Of a stretch of DNA of 64,000 bases, positions 53,330-61,187 are shown piece after piece. A model generated the notes under the pieces. That model saw only the letters and a program-made list of their open reading frames with translations, was not told where the DNA came from and made no database searches. Source of the DNA: Saccharothrix sp. NRRL B-16348 (GTDB lineage: Bacteria; Actinomycetota; Actinomycetes; Mycobacteriales; Pseudonocardiaceae); contig NZ_LGED01000192.1 of the NCBI RefSeq assembly GCF_001280085.1, positions 1 to 64,000 on the forward strand, in the 5' to 3' direction. A program made the translations under genes and the position numbers. Position 1 is the stretch's first letter. The number at the start of each line of letters is the position of its first letter.

Positions 53330-54925
53330 TCACATCCGGAAGACGCCGTAGCGGTCGGCGCCCTTGATCGGTCCACTGTGGATCGCCGACAGGCACAGGC
53401 CGAGCACGGTGCGCGTGTCGCGCGGGTCGATCACGCCGTCGTCGTAGAGGCGGCCGGAGAGGAACGCGGCCAGGGACTGCTGCTCGATCTGCCCCTCCAC
53501 CATCTGCCGCATGGCCGCGTCGTGCTCCTCGTTGTAGTCCTGGCCCTTCGCGGCGGCGGCCTGACGGGCCACGATCGACAGCACGCCGGCCAGTTGCTTG
53601 GGCCCCATCACGGCCGACTTGGCGTTGGGCCAGGTGAACAGGAACCTCGGGTCGTACGCCCGCCCGCACATGCCGTAGTTGCCCGCGCCGTACGACGCGC
53701 CCATCACCACGGTCAGGTGGGGCACCCGGCTGTTCGACACCGCGTTGATCATCATCGCGCCGTGCTTGATGATCCCGCCCTGCTCGTACTGGGCGCCGAC
53801 CATGTACCCGGTCGTGTTCTGCAGGAACAGCAACGGGGTGTCGCTGGAGTTGGCCAGTTGGATGAACTGCGTGGCCTTCTGCGCCTCCTCGCTGAACAGC
53901 ACCCCGCGCGCGTTGGCCAGCACCCCGATCGGGTACCCGTGCAGGTCGGCCCACCCCGTCACGAGGCTGCTCCCGTACTCGGGCTTGAACTCGTCGAACC
54001 TCGACCCGTCCACGATCCGGGCGATCACCTCGCGCGGGTCGAACGGCACGCGCAGGTCCGTCGGCACCAGCCCGAGCAGGTCCTCCTCGTCGTGCAGCGG
54101 CGGCTCCACTGCCTTGGGAGCGGGACCGAGCTTGCGCCAGTTCAGCCGGGCCACCACGCGCCGGGTGAGCCGGATCGCGTCCACCTCGTCCTCGGCCACG
54201 AAATCGGCCAGCCCCGACGTGGTGCCGTGCATCCGCGCGCCGCCGAGCGACTCGTCGTCCGACTCCTCGCCCGTGGCCATCTTCACCAGCGGCGGCCCGC
54301 CCAGGAACACCTTCGAGCGCTCCTTGATCATCACCACGTAGTCCGACATGCCCGGCACGTACGCGCCGCCCGCGGTCGCGTTGCCGAACACCGTGCTGAT
54401 CGTCGGGATGCCCGCCGCCGACAGCCTGGTCAGGTCGCGGAACGCCCGACCGCCCGGGATGAAGATCTCGCTCTGGCTCGGCAGGTCGGCCCCGCCGGAC
54501 TCGACCAGCCCGATCAGCGGCAGCCGGTTCTGCAACGCGATGTCGTTGGCCCGGAACGTCTTCCGCAACGTCCACGGGTTGCTCGCACCGCCCCGCACGG
54601 TCGGGTCGTTGGCCACGATGACGCACTCGACGCCCTCGACCACCCCGATCCCGGTGACCACGCTCGCGCCCACCGGGTAGTCGGTGCCCCACGCGGCCAG
54701 CGGCGACAGCTCCAGGAACGGGCTGTCCTGGTCCACCAGCAGCTCGATCCGCTCTCTCGCCAGCAGCTTGCCGCGCTTGTGGTGCCGCTCGGTGTACTTC
54801 GGACCGCCACCCGCGAGCGCCTTGGCCTGCTCGACGTCCAGCTCGGCGAGTCGGGCCAGCAACGCCTCCCGGTTCTCGGCGTACCCCGGTGACCGACTGT
54901 CCACCGCCGTGCGCAACGCAGTCAT
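53330..54925 (-). CDS. Acyl-CoA carboxylase beta subunit (carboxyltransferase)
   Basis: A 531-residue carboxyltransferase similar in length to methylcrotonyl-/geranyl-CoA carboxylase beta subunits. N-terminal half: RHHKRGKLLARERIELLVD, IANDPTVRGG, and the acyl-CoA oxyanion region ESGGADLPSQSEIF. C-terminal half: FLQNTTGYMVGAQYEQGGII, GASYGAGNYGMCGRAYDPRF and VARQAAAAKGQDYNEEHD. NTTGYMVG and GNYGMCGR are typical of MCC/GCC rather than propionyl-CoA carboxylase. ATG 54925 overlaps the dehydrogenase stop. Confidence 0.93.
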   Translation of the reverse strand: MTALRTAVDSRSPGYAENREALLARLAELDVEQAKALAGGGPKYTERHHKRGKLLARERIELLVDQDSPFLELSPLAAWGTDYPVGASVVTGIGVVEGVECVIVANDPTVRGGASNPWTLRKTFRANDIALQNRLPLIGLVESGGADLPSQSEIFIPGGRAFRDLTRLSAAGIPTISTVFGNATAGGAYVPGMSDYVVMIKERSKVFLGGPPLVKMATGEESDDESLGGARMHGTTSGLADFVAEDEVDAIRLTRRVVARLNWRKLGPAPKAVEPPLHDEEDLLGLVPTDLRVPFDPREVIARIVDGSRFDEFKPEYGSSLVTGWADLHGYPIGVLANARGVLFSEEAQKATQFIQLANSSDTPLLFLQNTTGYMVGAQYEQGGIIKHGAMMINAVSNSRVPHLTVVMGASYGAGNYGMCGRAYDPRFLFTWPNAKSAVMGPKQLAGVLSIVARQAAAAKGQDYNEEHDAAMRQMVEGQIEQQSLAAFLSGRLYDDGVIDPRDTRTVLGLCLSAIHSGPIKGADRYGVFRM

Positions 54926-56076
54926 GCCGTGTACCCCAATCGCCGTGCCGCCAGCTCCGCCATCACCTCGGTCGCGCCGCCCCCGATGCCGAGGATCCGC
55001 GCGTCCCGGTAGTGTCGCTCGACCTCCATAACGCGGAGGTAACCAGCGCCGCCGTGCAGTTGCACCGCCGCGTCCACCACGAACGAGCAAGCCTCCACGG
55101 CCGCGTTCTTCGCGAAGCACACCTGCGCCACGACTTCCTCGCCGGCCAGCACCTTCACCGCCACCTCCCGCACGTACGTGCGGACGAGGTCGATGCGCTG
55201 CGCCATCTCCACCAGCCGGTGGCGGACGACCTGGCGCGCGATGAGCGGCTTGCCGAACGTCTCACGTTGGCGCACGTACGCCAACGTCAGGTCGAGGCAG
55301 CGCTGGGCCGTCGCGTAAGCCTGCACGGCCAACGAGATCCGCTCCACCTGGAACTGCCGCATGATCAGCGCGAACCCGGCGTTCTCGGCGCCGACCAGGT
55401 TCGCCGCCGGCACCCTGGCGTCCACGAAGGACAGCTCGGCGGTGTCCGAGCAGTGCCAGCCCATCTTCTCCAGCCGGCGGTCGACCGCGAACCCCGGTGT
55501 GCCCTTCTCGATCACCAGCAGGCTCACGCCCTGGTAGCCGGGGCCACCCGTCCGCACCGCCGTCGTCACGAAATCCGCGCGGTCACCCGAAGTGATGAAC
55601 GTCTTCGTCCCGTTCACCACGTAGGAGTCACCGTCACGACGTGCCGTGGTGCGCAGGGCCGCCACATCCGAACCACCACCCGGTTCGGTGATGGCGAGCG
55701 ATCCGATCAGCTCACCCGCCAACGTCGGCCGCACGAACCGGTCGATCAACGACGCGTCGCCCGAGTCCACGATGTGCGGCAACGCGATGCCGTGCGTGAG
55801 CAACCCCGCGACCAGCCCGGACGACCCGCCGGCCTGGATCAGCTCCTCGGTGGCCACGACGGTGTCCAGCAGGTCGCCCGCGCCACCGACCGACTCCGGG
55901 AACCCGAGGCCCAGCAACCCGATCTCCGCCGCCGTGCGGTGCAGCGACCGGGGCAGCTCGCCGGCGCGCTCCCAGTCCGACAGGTGCGGCACGACCTCCT
56001 GCTCGGTGAACTTCCGCACCACCGCGCGCAGGTCACGCCGCTCGGGCGTGGCGAAAAGATCCGACGTGGTTGTCAC
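54922..56076 (-). CDS. Acyl-CoA dehydrogenase (first of the operon)
   Basis: A 384-residue FAD-dependent dehydrogenase: LAITEPGGGSDVAALRTTAR (flavin loop), VVNGTKTFITSGDRAD, TYVREVAVKVLAGEEVV, and AVQLHGGAGYLRVMEVERHYRDARI with catalytic-region HGGAGY. The GTG at 56076 overlaps the stop of the small AtuA-like gene. It should act upstream of the carboxylase, as in leucine/isovalerate and acyclic terpene (citronellyl-CoA) degradation. Only about 30-40% alike to the second dehydrogenase in motif spacing, so probably different substrates. Confidence 0.93.
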   Translation of the reverse strand: MTTTSDLFATPERRDLRAVVRKFTEQEVVPHLSDWERAGELPRSLHRTAAEIGLLGLGFPESVGGAGDLLDTVVATEELIQAGGSSGLVAGLLTHGIALPHIVDSGDASLIDRFVRPTLAGELIGSLAITEPGGGSDVAALRTTARRDGDSYVVNGTKTFITSGDRADFVTTAVRTGGPGYQGVSLLVIEKGTPGFAVDRRLEKMGWHCSDTAELSFVDARVPAANLVGAENAGFALIMRQFQVERISLAVQAYATAQRCLDLTLAYVRQRETFGKPLIARQVVRHRLVEMAQRIDLVRTYVREVAVKVLAGEEVVAQVCFAKNAAVEACSFVVDAAVQLHGGAGYLRVMEVERHYRDARILGIGGGATEVMAELAARRLGYTA

Positions 56077-56393
56077 AGCAGCGCCTCCGGGATGTCGACG
56101 TGCCGGGAGCGCAGCCACTCGCCCAACGCCTTGGCCTGCGGGTCGAAGCGGGTGGACGAGGCGACGCCGGCGCCGAGCAGGCCGTGCAGCACGAAGTTCA
56201 GCGCGCGCAGGTTCGGCAGCTCGTGCCGGTCGACCTCGCCCGCCTCCGGCAGCAGCTCCTTCACCCGTTCGACGGTCAGCTCCGCGCGCAGCCACTCGTA
56301 CTGCGCGTCCGTGCGCACCCACACGCCGAGGTTCGCGTCACCGCCCTTGTCGCCGGAGCGCGCTCCGGCGATCGTGCCCAGCGGAACCCTCAT
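56073..56393 (-). CDS. AtuA-like ferredoxin-fold small protein
   Basis: A 106-residue protein beginning VPLGTIAGARSGDKGGDANLG, which is the signature of the C-terminal AtuA-like ferredoxin-fold domain; in many bacteria it is fused to AtuA. LNFVLHGLLGAGVASSTRFD follows. Here it is a separate gene, overlapping the AtuA gene upstream (ATGA) and the dehydrogenase downstream (GTGA), so a stable two-subunit complex is likely. Confidence 0.9.
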   Translation of the reverse strand: MRVPLGTIAGARSGDKGGDANLGVWVRTDAQYEWLRAELTVERVKELLPEAGEVDRHELPNLRALNFVLHGLLGAGVASSTRFDPQAKALGEWLRSRHVDIPEALL

Positions 56394-57631
56394 ACCTCGA
56401 CCACCTTCCCGTCCGGCAGCACGGCCCGGTGCGGCACCGACGAGCGCGGCACGTACGCGGCCTCGAAGACGCCGAACGGCGTGCCGTCACCGGGTGGCGC
56501 GGTGACGTGGAAGCCCGGGTACGACGCCAGCGCCAGCTCGACCCCCGCCCGCGAGAACGCCTTGGCCCGCTTCGGGTCCGAGGTCTTGACGGTCACGTGA
56601 AGCAGCGCGCTCGCCGCCTCCTCGGTGTCCGCGTCGACGTGATCGGTCCGGGCCAACGTCCAGGTCAGGTCCGCGGGCCCGATCGCCGACTCCAACTGGT
56701 GCCGGACCAGGTTCGCCTTGGCCTCCACGTCCAACCCCGTCAGCACGAACGTGGTGGAGTTGCGGAAGCCGCCCAGCGTGTTGAGGCACACCTTGAGGGT
56801 GTCCGGCGGCGCGGAGCCCTTCACCCCGGAGATCCGCACGCCCCGCTCGTGCGGGTCGAGCCGGATCGTGTCGAAGTGGCTGACCACGTCGGGCCCGAGG
56901 TAGGCGGGCGGGCCGATCTCGTAGAGCAGCTGGGCCGTGACGGTGTCGACGGTGACCGCGCCGCCCGTGCCGTCGTGCTTGGTGATGACCGACGAGCCGT
57001 CCGCCTCGACCTCCGCGATGGGGAAACCGGGCCTGGTCGCGTCGATCGACGTGAAGAACGAGTAGTTGCCGCCGGTGGCCTGCGTGCCGCACTCCAGCAC
57101 GTGGCCGGCGACCGTCGCGCCCGCCAGCGCGTCGAAGTCCTCGCGGCCCCAGCCGAAGTGCGCGGCGGCCGGTCCGACGACCAGCGACGCGTCGGTGACC
57201 CGGCCGGTGACCACGACGTCCGCGCCCGCGTTCAGGCACTCGGCGATGCCCCACGCGCCCAGGTAGGCGTTGGCGGTCAACGCCTCCGGGAACCGTTCGC
57301 GCACGTCGTCACCGGTCACGTGGGCGACCTTCGCGCCCAGCCCGAGCCGGTCGATCGCCTCGGCCAGCCCCTCCGGGTTCAGCCCGCCCGCGTTGGAGAC
57401 GATCTTGACGCCCCGGGCCAGCGCGTCCGCCAGGTTCTCCTCCAGCTGGCGCAGGAACGTGCGGGCGTAGCCGAGGCCGGCGTCCTTCGCCCGGTCGCGG
57501 CCCAGGATGAGCATGGTCAGCTCGGCCAGGTAGTCGCCGGTCAGCACGTCCAGGTCGCCGCCGGTGAGCATCTCGCGGACGGCGGAGAACCGGTCGCCGT
57601 AGAAACCCGACGCGTTGCCGATGCGGATCAC
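56390..57631 (-). CDS. AtuA-family (DUF1446) acyclic terpene utilisation protein
   Basis: A 413-residue protein with AtuA hallmarks: IRIGNASGFYGDRFSAVREM, LDVLTGDYLAELTMLILGRD, KIVSNAGGLNPEGLAEAI, NAGADVVVTGRVTDASLVVG and HVLECGTQATGGNYSFF. AtuA is essential for citronellol/geraniol catabolism in Pseudomonas, but its reaction is not settled. The GTG at 57631 overlaps the TIGR03084 stop. Its presence with carboxylase and dehydrogenase genes is what suggests a terpenoid or branched-chain acyl-CoA pathway. Confidence 0.9.
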   Translation of the reverse strand: MIRIGNASGFYGDRFSAVREMLTGGDLDVLTGDYLAELTMLILGRDRAKDAGLGYARTFLRQLEENLADALARGVKIVSNAGGLNPEGLAEAIDRLGLGAKVAHVTGDDVRERFPEALTANAYLGAWGIAECLNAGADVVVTGRVTDASLVVGPAAAHFGWGREDFDALAGATVAGHVLECGTQATGGNYSFFTSIDATRPGFPIAEVEADGSSVITKHDGTGGAVTVDTVTAQLLYEIGPPAYLGPDVVSHFDTIRLDPHERGVRISGVKGSAPPDTLKVCLNTLGGFRNSTTFVLTGLDVEAKANLVRHQLESAIGPADLTWTLARTDHVDADTEEAASALLHVTVKTSDPKRAKAFSRAGVELALASYPGFHVTAPPGDGTPFGVFEAAYVPRSSVPHRAVLPDGKVVEV

Positions 57632-58380
57632 GGCCGCTCCTGGCGACCGCGGCCCGGGCCGGCGGGACCGGCGAACGCCTGCGCGACGGACAGCCAGGCC
57701 GCGGCGGCCTCGCCGACCGCCGTGACGGCCAGGTCGTCGCGGTGCCTCCGCTGGGTCGCCAGCAGGCAGAAGTCCAAGGCGGGACCGGTGATCCGGTTCT
57801 CCGCGTCCTCCGGGCCCCACGTCCACGCACCGCCGTCCGGGGCCACCAGCTCGACCCGGACCGGCACCTGCGGCGCGGCCTGCCCGTGGACGACGAACGA
57901 CCAGCCGAACGTGCGGACCGCGATGTGCGCGACGTGCTTGAGCCGGTCGGTCGGCTCGCGGGTCACGCCGAGCGCGTCGGCGACGTCCTGGCCGTGCGCC
58001 CACGTCTCCATCAGCCGGGCGGTGGCCATGGACGTGGCGCTCATCGACGGCCCGAACCACGGCATCTTCACGCCCGGCGGCAGCGCCGCCAGGGCTTCGG
58101 CCACCTCGACGCGGCTCGCCCGCCACTCCGCCAGCGTGATCGGCTCCCGGGCACCCTCCTCCAGCGCGTCCAACCCGGCCCGCCGCAACGCCTCGGCGAA
58201 CGCGTCCGGGTCGCGGGCGGCCAGCGCGGCCACGCGGTCGGTCCAGCGCAGGTGGCTGATCTGGTTGGCGATCGTCCAGCCCTCGGCGGGCGTCGGGACG
58301 GACCAGTCGTCGAGCGGCGCGACCAGGTCGTCCAGCACCTGGCTCTCGGCACGCAGGTCGGCCAGCAGTTCGGTGATCAC
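57628..58380 (-). CDS. TIGR03084-family DinB-fold metal-binding protein
   Basis: A 250-residue protein of the mycothiol-dependent maleylpyruvate isomerase/DinB fold. WTIANQISHLRWTDRVAALA and RLMETWAHGQDVADALG supply the three His of the putative metal site (QISHL, WAHGQD). The C-terminal part (VPVRVELVAPDGGAWTWGPE) is MDMPI_C-like. Members regularly accompany AtuA/acyl-CoA carboxylase clusters in actinobacteria, function unknown. The GTG overlaps the TetR stop. Confidence 0.88.
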   Translation of the reverse strand: MITELLADLRAESQVLDDLVAPLDDWSVPTPAEGWTIANQISHLRWTDRVAALAARDPDAFAEALRRAGLDALEEGAREPITLAEWRASRVEVAEALAALPPGVKMPWFGPSMSATSMATARLMETWAHGQDVADALGVTREPTDRLKHVAHIAVRTFGWSFVVHGQAAPQVPVRVELVAPDGGAWTWGPEDAENRITGPALDFCLLATQRRHRDDLAVTAVGEAAAAWLSVAQAFAGPAGPGRGRQERP

Positions 58381-59006
58381 GGTGCCTGCCCTTCGAGGAG
58401 TTCCTCCAGCACCCGCGCCCAGTGCCGGACGATCCGACTCCGGCGCCTGCCGTCGTCGGTGAGCTGGTTGGCCAGAGCCAGGCCGCGCACCAGGTCCAGG
58501 GTGAGCTGCACGGTCTCGCGGACGCCCGGCTTGGTCTCGTCGGCGTCCAGCAGCTCGACGGCCAGGCGGTGCGTCTCCCGGCCGAGGCGGACCTCCAGCG
58601 GCACCACCACGGTCTTGAGGTCGGGATCGGTGCGCGCGGCGACCCACAGTTCGAGGGCGGCGGTGAACAGGTCGCTGGCGTAGAAGTCGGCGATCAGCTC
58701 GACCACGGCGACGGTGCTGCCGTTGACCTGCCGAGCGCGCTCCTTGAGGTCGAGGACGCTCTCCGCGCCCAGGTACTCGACCGCGGCGGCGACCAGTTCG
58801 CCGCGGGTGCGGAAGTGGTGCAGCTGAGCGCCGCGGGACACGCCGGCGCGCTCGGCCACCACGGTCGTCGTCGTGCCCGCCCAGCCCCGCTCGACCAGGC
58901 ACTCGACGGTGGCTTCCATGAGCTTGCGCCGGGTCTCGCGGCTGCGGTCGGCCTGCCGCCTGGTTTCCCGCTGCCCGGTGTCGCGCTGCCCGGTGTCGGT
59001 GGACAT
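58377..59006 (-). CDS. TetR-family regulator of the acyl-CoA operon
   Basis: 209 residues. N-terminal helix-turn-helix: RETRRKLMEATVECLVERGW, TTTTVVAERAGVSRGAQLHH, FRTRGELVAAAVEYLG; the rest is an all-alpha ligand-binding domain. It is the first gene of the minus-strand operon running to 49926, with a 46-nt palindrome just upstream (59020-59065). It likely represses the operon until an acyl-CoA or terpenoid ligand binds. Repeated TGQR residues near the N-terminus (DTGQRDTGQRE) are a small duplication. Confidence 0.92.
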   Translation of the reverse strand: MSTDTGQRDTGQRETRRQADRSRETRRKLMEATVECLVERGWAGTTTTVVAERAGVSRGAQLHHFRTRGELVAAAVEYLGAESVLDLKERARQVNGSTVAVVELIADFYASDLFTAALELWVAARTDPDLKTVVVPLEVRLGRETHRLAVELLDADETKPGVRETVQLTLDLVRGLALANQLTDDGRRRSRIVRHWARVLEELLEGQAP

Positions 59007-59019
59007 GGCACCGAGTGTT

Positions 59020-59065
59020 CCGCGCCAACTAACAAACAGTCAAGACTGATTGTTAGTTGGCGCGG
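59020..59065. promoter_or_regulatory. 46-nt near-perfect palindrome, probable TetR operator
   Basis: Bases 59020-59041 pair with 59044-59065 with a single mismatch (59036/59049); the centre is AA. The outer 16-bp arms (from CCGCGCC to ACTAACAA) are perfect. It begins 14 bp before the TetR start codon. Such a dyad suits one or two TetR dimers for autoregulation. A terminator for the upstream NTF2-like gene is the alternative, or both. Confidence 0.7.
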
Positions 59066-59091
59066 AGGGGTGACGCTGAGGGGACTGTCCC

Positions 59092-59502
59092 CTACCAGCC
59101 GCCCTGGACCATCGTCTGGAACAGCCACTTGCCGTCGACCTTCACCAGCAGGTCGCCGTACCGCACGACCTGCGAGAACTCACCGGCGGTGATGGTCGCG
59201 TCGGTGATCACGAACACCAGGTTCGCGTTGACGAACACCGGCGTGCGGACGGACTCCATCCGCACGTCACCGTCACCCAGGCTCGCCCTCATGTCGTCGA
59301 GGAACCGCGCCCGGTCCCACGACTGCGCCGACCCGTCGGTCACCGCGTTGACCGGGAACAACGCCTGGTCGGCCATCGCCTCGACGTCCTTGGCGACGGC
59401 CAGCGCGTCCCACTGCTCGAACCACGCGAGCACGCCCGCCACGTCTTCGTCGGTCGGCACGAACCCCGCTCCACTACCCGGCACAGCACTCATGCCGTAC
59501 AT
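59092..59502 (-). CDS. NTF2/SnoaL-like small protein
   Basis: A 136-residue NTF2-fold protein: VLAWFEQWDALAVAKDVEAM, DRARFLDDMRASLGDGD, VVRYGDLLVKVDGKWLFQTM. These small alpha+beta barrels are enzymes or binding proteins; no catalytic motif stands out. ATG 59502 or ATG 59493 (MSAVPGSGAGFVPTDED) are both possible; the second avoids coding through the CCGTAC repeats. It precedes the TetR gene on the same strand but is separated by the palindrome. Confidence 0.8.
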   Translation of the reverse strand: MYGMSAVPGSGAGFVPTDEDVAGVLAWFEQWDALAVAKDVEAMADQALFPVNAVTDGSAQSWDRARFLDDMRASLGDGDVRMESVRTPVFVNANLVFVITDATITAGEFSQVVRYGDLLVKVDGKWLFQTMVQGGW

Positions 59503-59522
59503 TGTACCGTACGCCGTACGGC
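59495..59522. promoter_or_regulatory. CCGTAC repeats upstream of the NTF2-like gene
   Basis: CCGTAC occurs at 59495, 59507 and 59514, and GCCGTACGGC (59513-59522) is a perfect 10-bp palindrome. Together they straddle the possible start codons, so a regulator bound here would block transcription start. The TetR gene at 59609, whose stop is 87 bp away, is a candidate. Confidence 0.45.
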
Positions 59523-59608
59523 GATGAGCGCGCCCGAGGTCGGACGGGTTGTCCGTCCGGGTTTTCGACGTGATCTGGACGCAGGTTTCCGCGTCGGGCT
59601 TCCAGGGC

Positions 59609-60196
59609 TCAGGCGGGCCAGGACGTCAGCGCGATGTCGACCATCCGGTGCAACCGCTCGCGGTCGACGCCGTCCGCCGCCTGGACCGAGATGCCCTGCG
59701 CGACCAGCACCACGAACTTGGCCAGGTCCGCCGCGTCCACGTCGGCAGGGAGGTCGCCGTCGGCCTTGGCCCGCTCGAAGCGGTCCCGCAGCCCGGCCTC
59801 GCCACTGCGACGCCAGTCGGCCAGTCGCTCACGGGTCGCCACGGCGTCCTCGCCCATGGCCAGCCCGCCCTGGAGGCTCAGGCACCCCGCCGGACAACCG
59901 GGCTGGGTCGACACCTCGACGGCGCCGCGCAACATGCGCTCGGCGGCGGCACGGGCGGTCGGCTCGTCGAGCGCGTCCCGCACGTGGACGGCCTTCTGGT
60001 CGGTGTAGTGGTCGAGCGCCTTGCGGAACAGGGACTCCTTGTTCCCGAAGGCCGCGTACAGGCTGGGCCGGTTGATGCCCATCGCCTCGGTCAGGTCGGA
60101 GAGGGCCGCACCCTCGTAGCCGCGCTGCCAGAACACCCGCACGGCCTGGTCCAGCGCCTCGTCGACGTCGAACTCACGTGGACGACCGCCCGCCAT
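59609..60196 (-). CDS. TetR-family regulator, divergent from an SDR gene
   Basis: 195 residues: RPREFDVDEALDQAVRVFWQ, AALSDLTEAMGINRPSLYAAFGNKE-type helix-turn-helix, and a C-terminal domain with CPAGCLSLQGGLAMGEDA, typical of the TetR group (PF16925-like) that controls divergent SDR or NADPH-quinone genes. It faces the SDR gene at 60305 across 108 bp with CGGTAC repeats, which supports local control. Confidence 0.92.
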   Translation of the reverse strand: MAGGRPREFDVDEALDQAVRVFWQRGYEGAALSDLTEAMGINRPSLYAAFGNKESLFRKALDHYTDQKAVHVRDALDEPTARAAAERMLRGAVEVSTQPGCPAGCLSLQGGLAMGEDAVATRERLADWRRSGEAGLRDRFERAKADGDLPADVDAADLAKFVVLVAQGISVQAADGVDRERLHRMVDIALTSWPA

Positions 60197-60210
60197 CGAC
60201 TCATCACCTC

Positions 60211-60289
60211 GATTCTGGACCTATCAGTACGGTACTCGATCCGGCCTGGTGAGGGCCGTCACAGGTTGTTGACCGTTCGGTACAGAATC
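60211..60289. promoter_or_regulatory. Divergent promoter with CGGTAC repeats
   Basis: CGGTAC is present at 60230-60235 (inside AGTACGGTACT, 60226-60236, an 11-bp palindrome) and again at 60278-60283. GATTCTG (60211-60217) and CAGAATC (60283-60289) are inverted copies flanking the whole. Probable operator for the adjacent TetR regulator acting on itself and the SDR gene. Confidence 0.5.
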
Positions 60290-60304
60290 GGAAATGTGTA
60301 CCTC

Positions 60305-61090
60305 ATGGTAAATAACTCGGGCAGGTTGGCTGGACGACGTGCGGTGGTCACCGGCGGCACGCGGGGCATCGGTGCGGGGATCGTGCGAAAACTGGCGGCC
60401 GAGGGCGCGGTCGTGCTGACCACGGCCCGTACGGCGGCCGTCGAGGAGCTGCCGGAGGGCGTCCTCTTCACCACGTCGGACGCGGCCGACCCGGACGCCG
60501 CGTCCCGGTTGGCGGACGAGGCGGTGAAGCAGCTCGGCGGGGTCGACATCCTGGTGAACAACGCGGGCGGCGGCCAGGCCCGGCCGGGAGGCGCCCTCGA
60601 CATCGACGACAAGGCGTGGCAGGACGTCCTGGAGACGAACCTGCTCGGCGCGGTCCGGCTCGACCGCGCGTTGCTGCCCGGGATGGTCGAGCGCGGCACG
60701 GGCGTGATCATCCACATCTCCTCGTCCTCGGCGCACGTGCCCGTCGGGCCGCTGCTGCACTACTCGGCCGCCAAGGCCGCGCTCTCGAACTACAGCAAGG
60801 GGTTGGCCGAGGAGGTGGCCGCCAAGGGGGTCCGGGTGAACCGGGTCTCCCCCGGCATGACCGAGACCTCGGCGGTCGACGCGGTGATCGGCGACCTCGC
60901 CGCGAGCAGCGGCGGTGACCGCGACGACGCCCGCGCCGCGTTGGTCGAGCTGATCGGCGGCATCCCGATCGGCCGCACCGGCACGCCGGAGGACATCGCC
61001 AACCTGGTGGCGTTCCTGGTGTCCGACGAGGCGTCCTGGATCACCGGCGCCGACTACGTGATCGACGGCGGCACCCTCAAGGCCGTGTAG
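60305..61090 (+). CDS. Short-chain dehydrogenase/reductase
   Basis: A 261-residue classical SDR: VVTGGTRGIGAGIVRKLAAE (TGxxxGxG), DILVNNAGGGQARPGG (NNAG), IIHISSSSAHVPVGPLLHYS with catalytic Ser, then YSAAKAALSNYSKGLAEEV with Tyr and Lys, and ADYVIDGGTLKAV at the end. Cofactor is probably NADP(H) given the basic residues after the first motif; substrate unknown. ATG 60305 lacks a clear ribosome-binding site. Likely controlled by the divergent TetR protein. Confidence 0.93.
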   Translation: MVNNSGRLAGRRAVVTGGTRGIGAGIVRKLAAEGAVVLTTARTAAVEELPEGVLFTTSDAADPDAASRLADEAVKQLGGVDILVNNAGGGQARPGGALDIDDKAWQDVLETNLLGAVRLDRALLPGMVERGTGVIIHISSSSAHVPVGPLLHYSAAKAALSNYSKGLAEEVAAKGVRVNRVSPGMTETSAVDAVIGDLAASSGGDRDDARAALVELIGGIPIGRTGTPEDIANLVAFLVSDEASWITGADYVIDGGTLKAV

Positions 61091-61187
61091 TCCGGCCGTC
61101 GACCGGCCGCTCCTCGGCGGTCCGAACAGCGGTTCCACCGTGATCAGGAGCCTTGTTCGATGGGTGCGGGCTGACGAGGAGGTCGGG

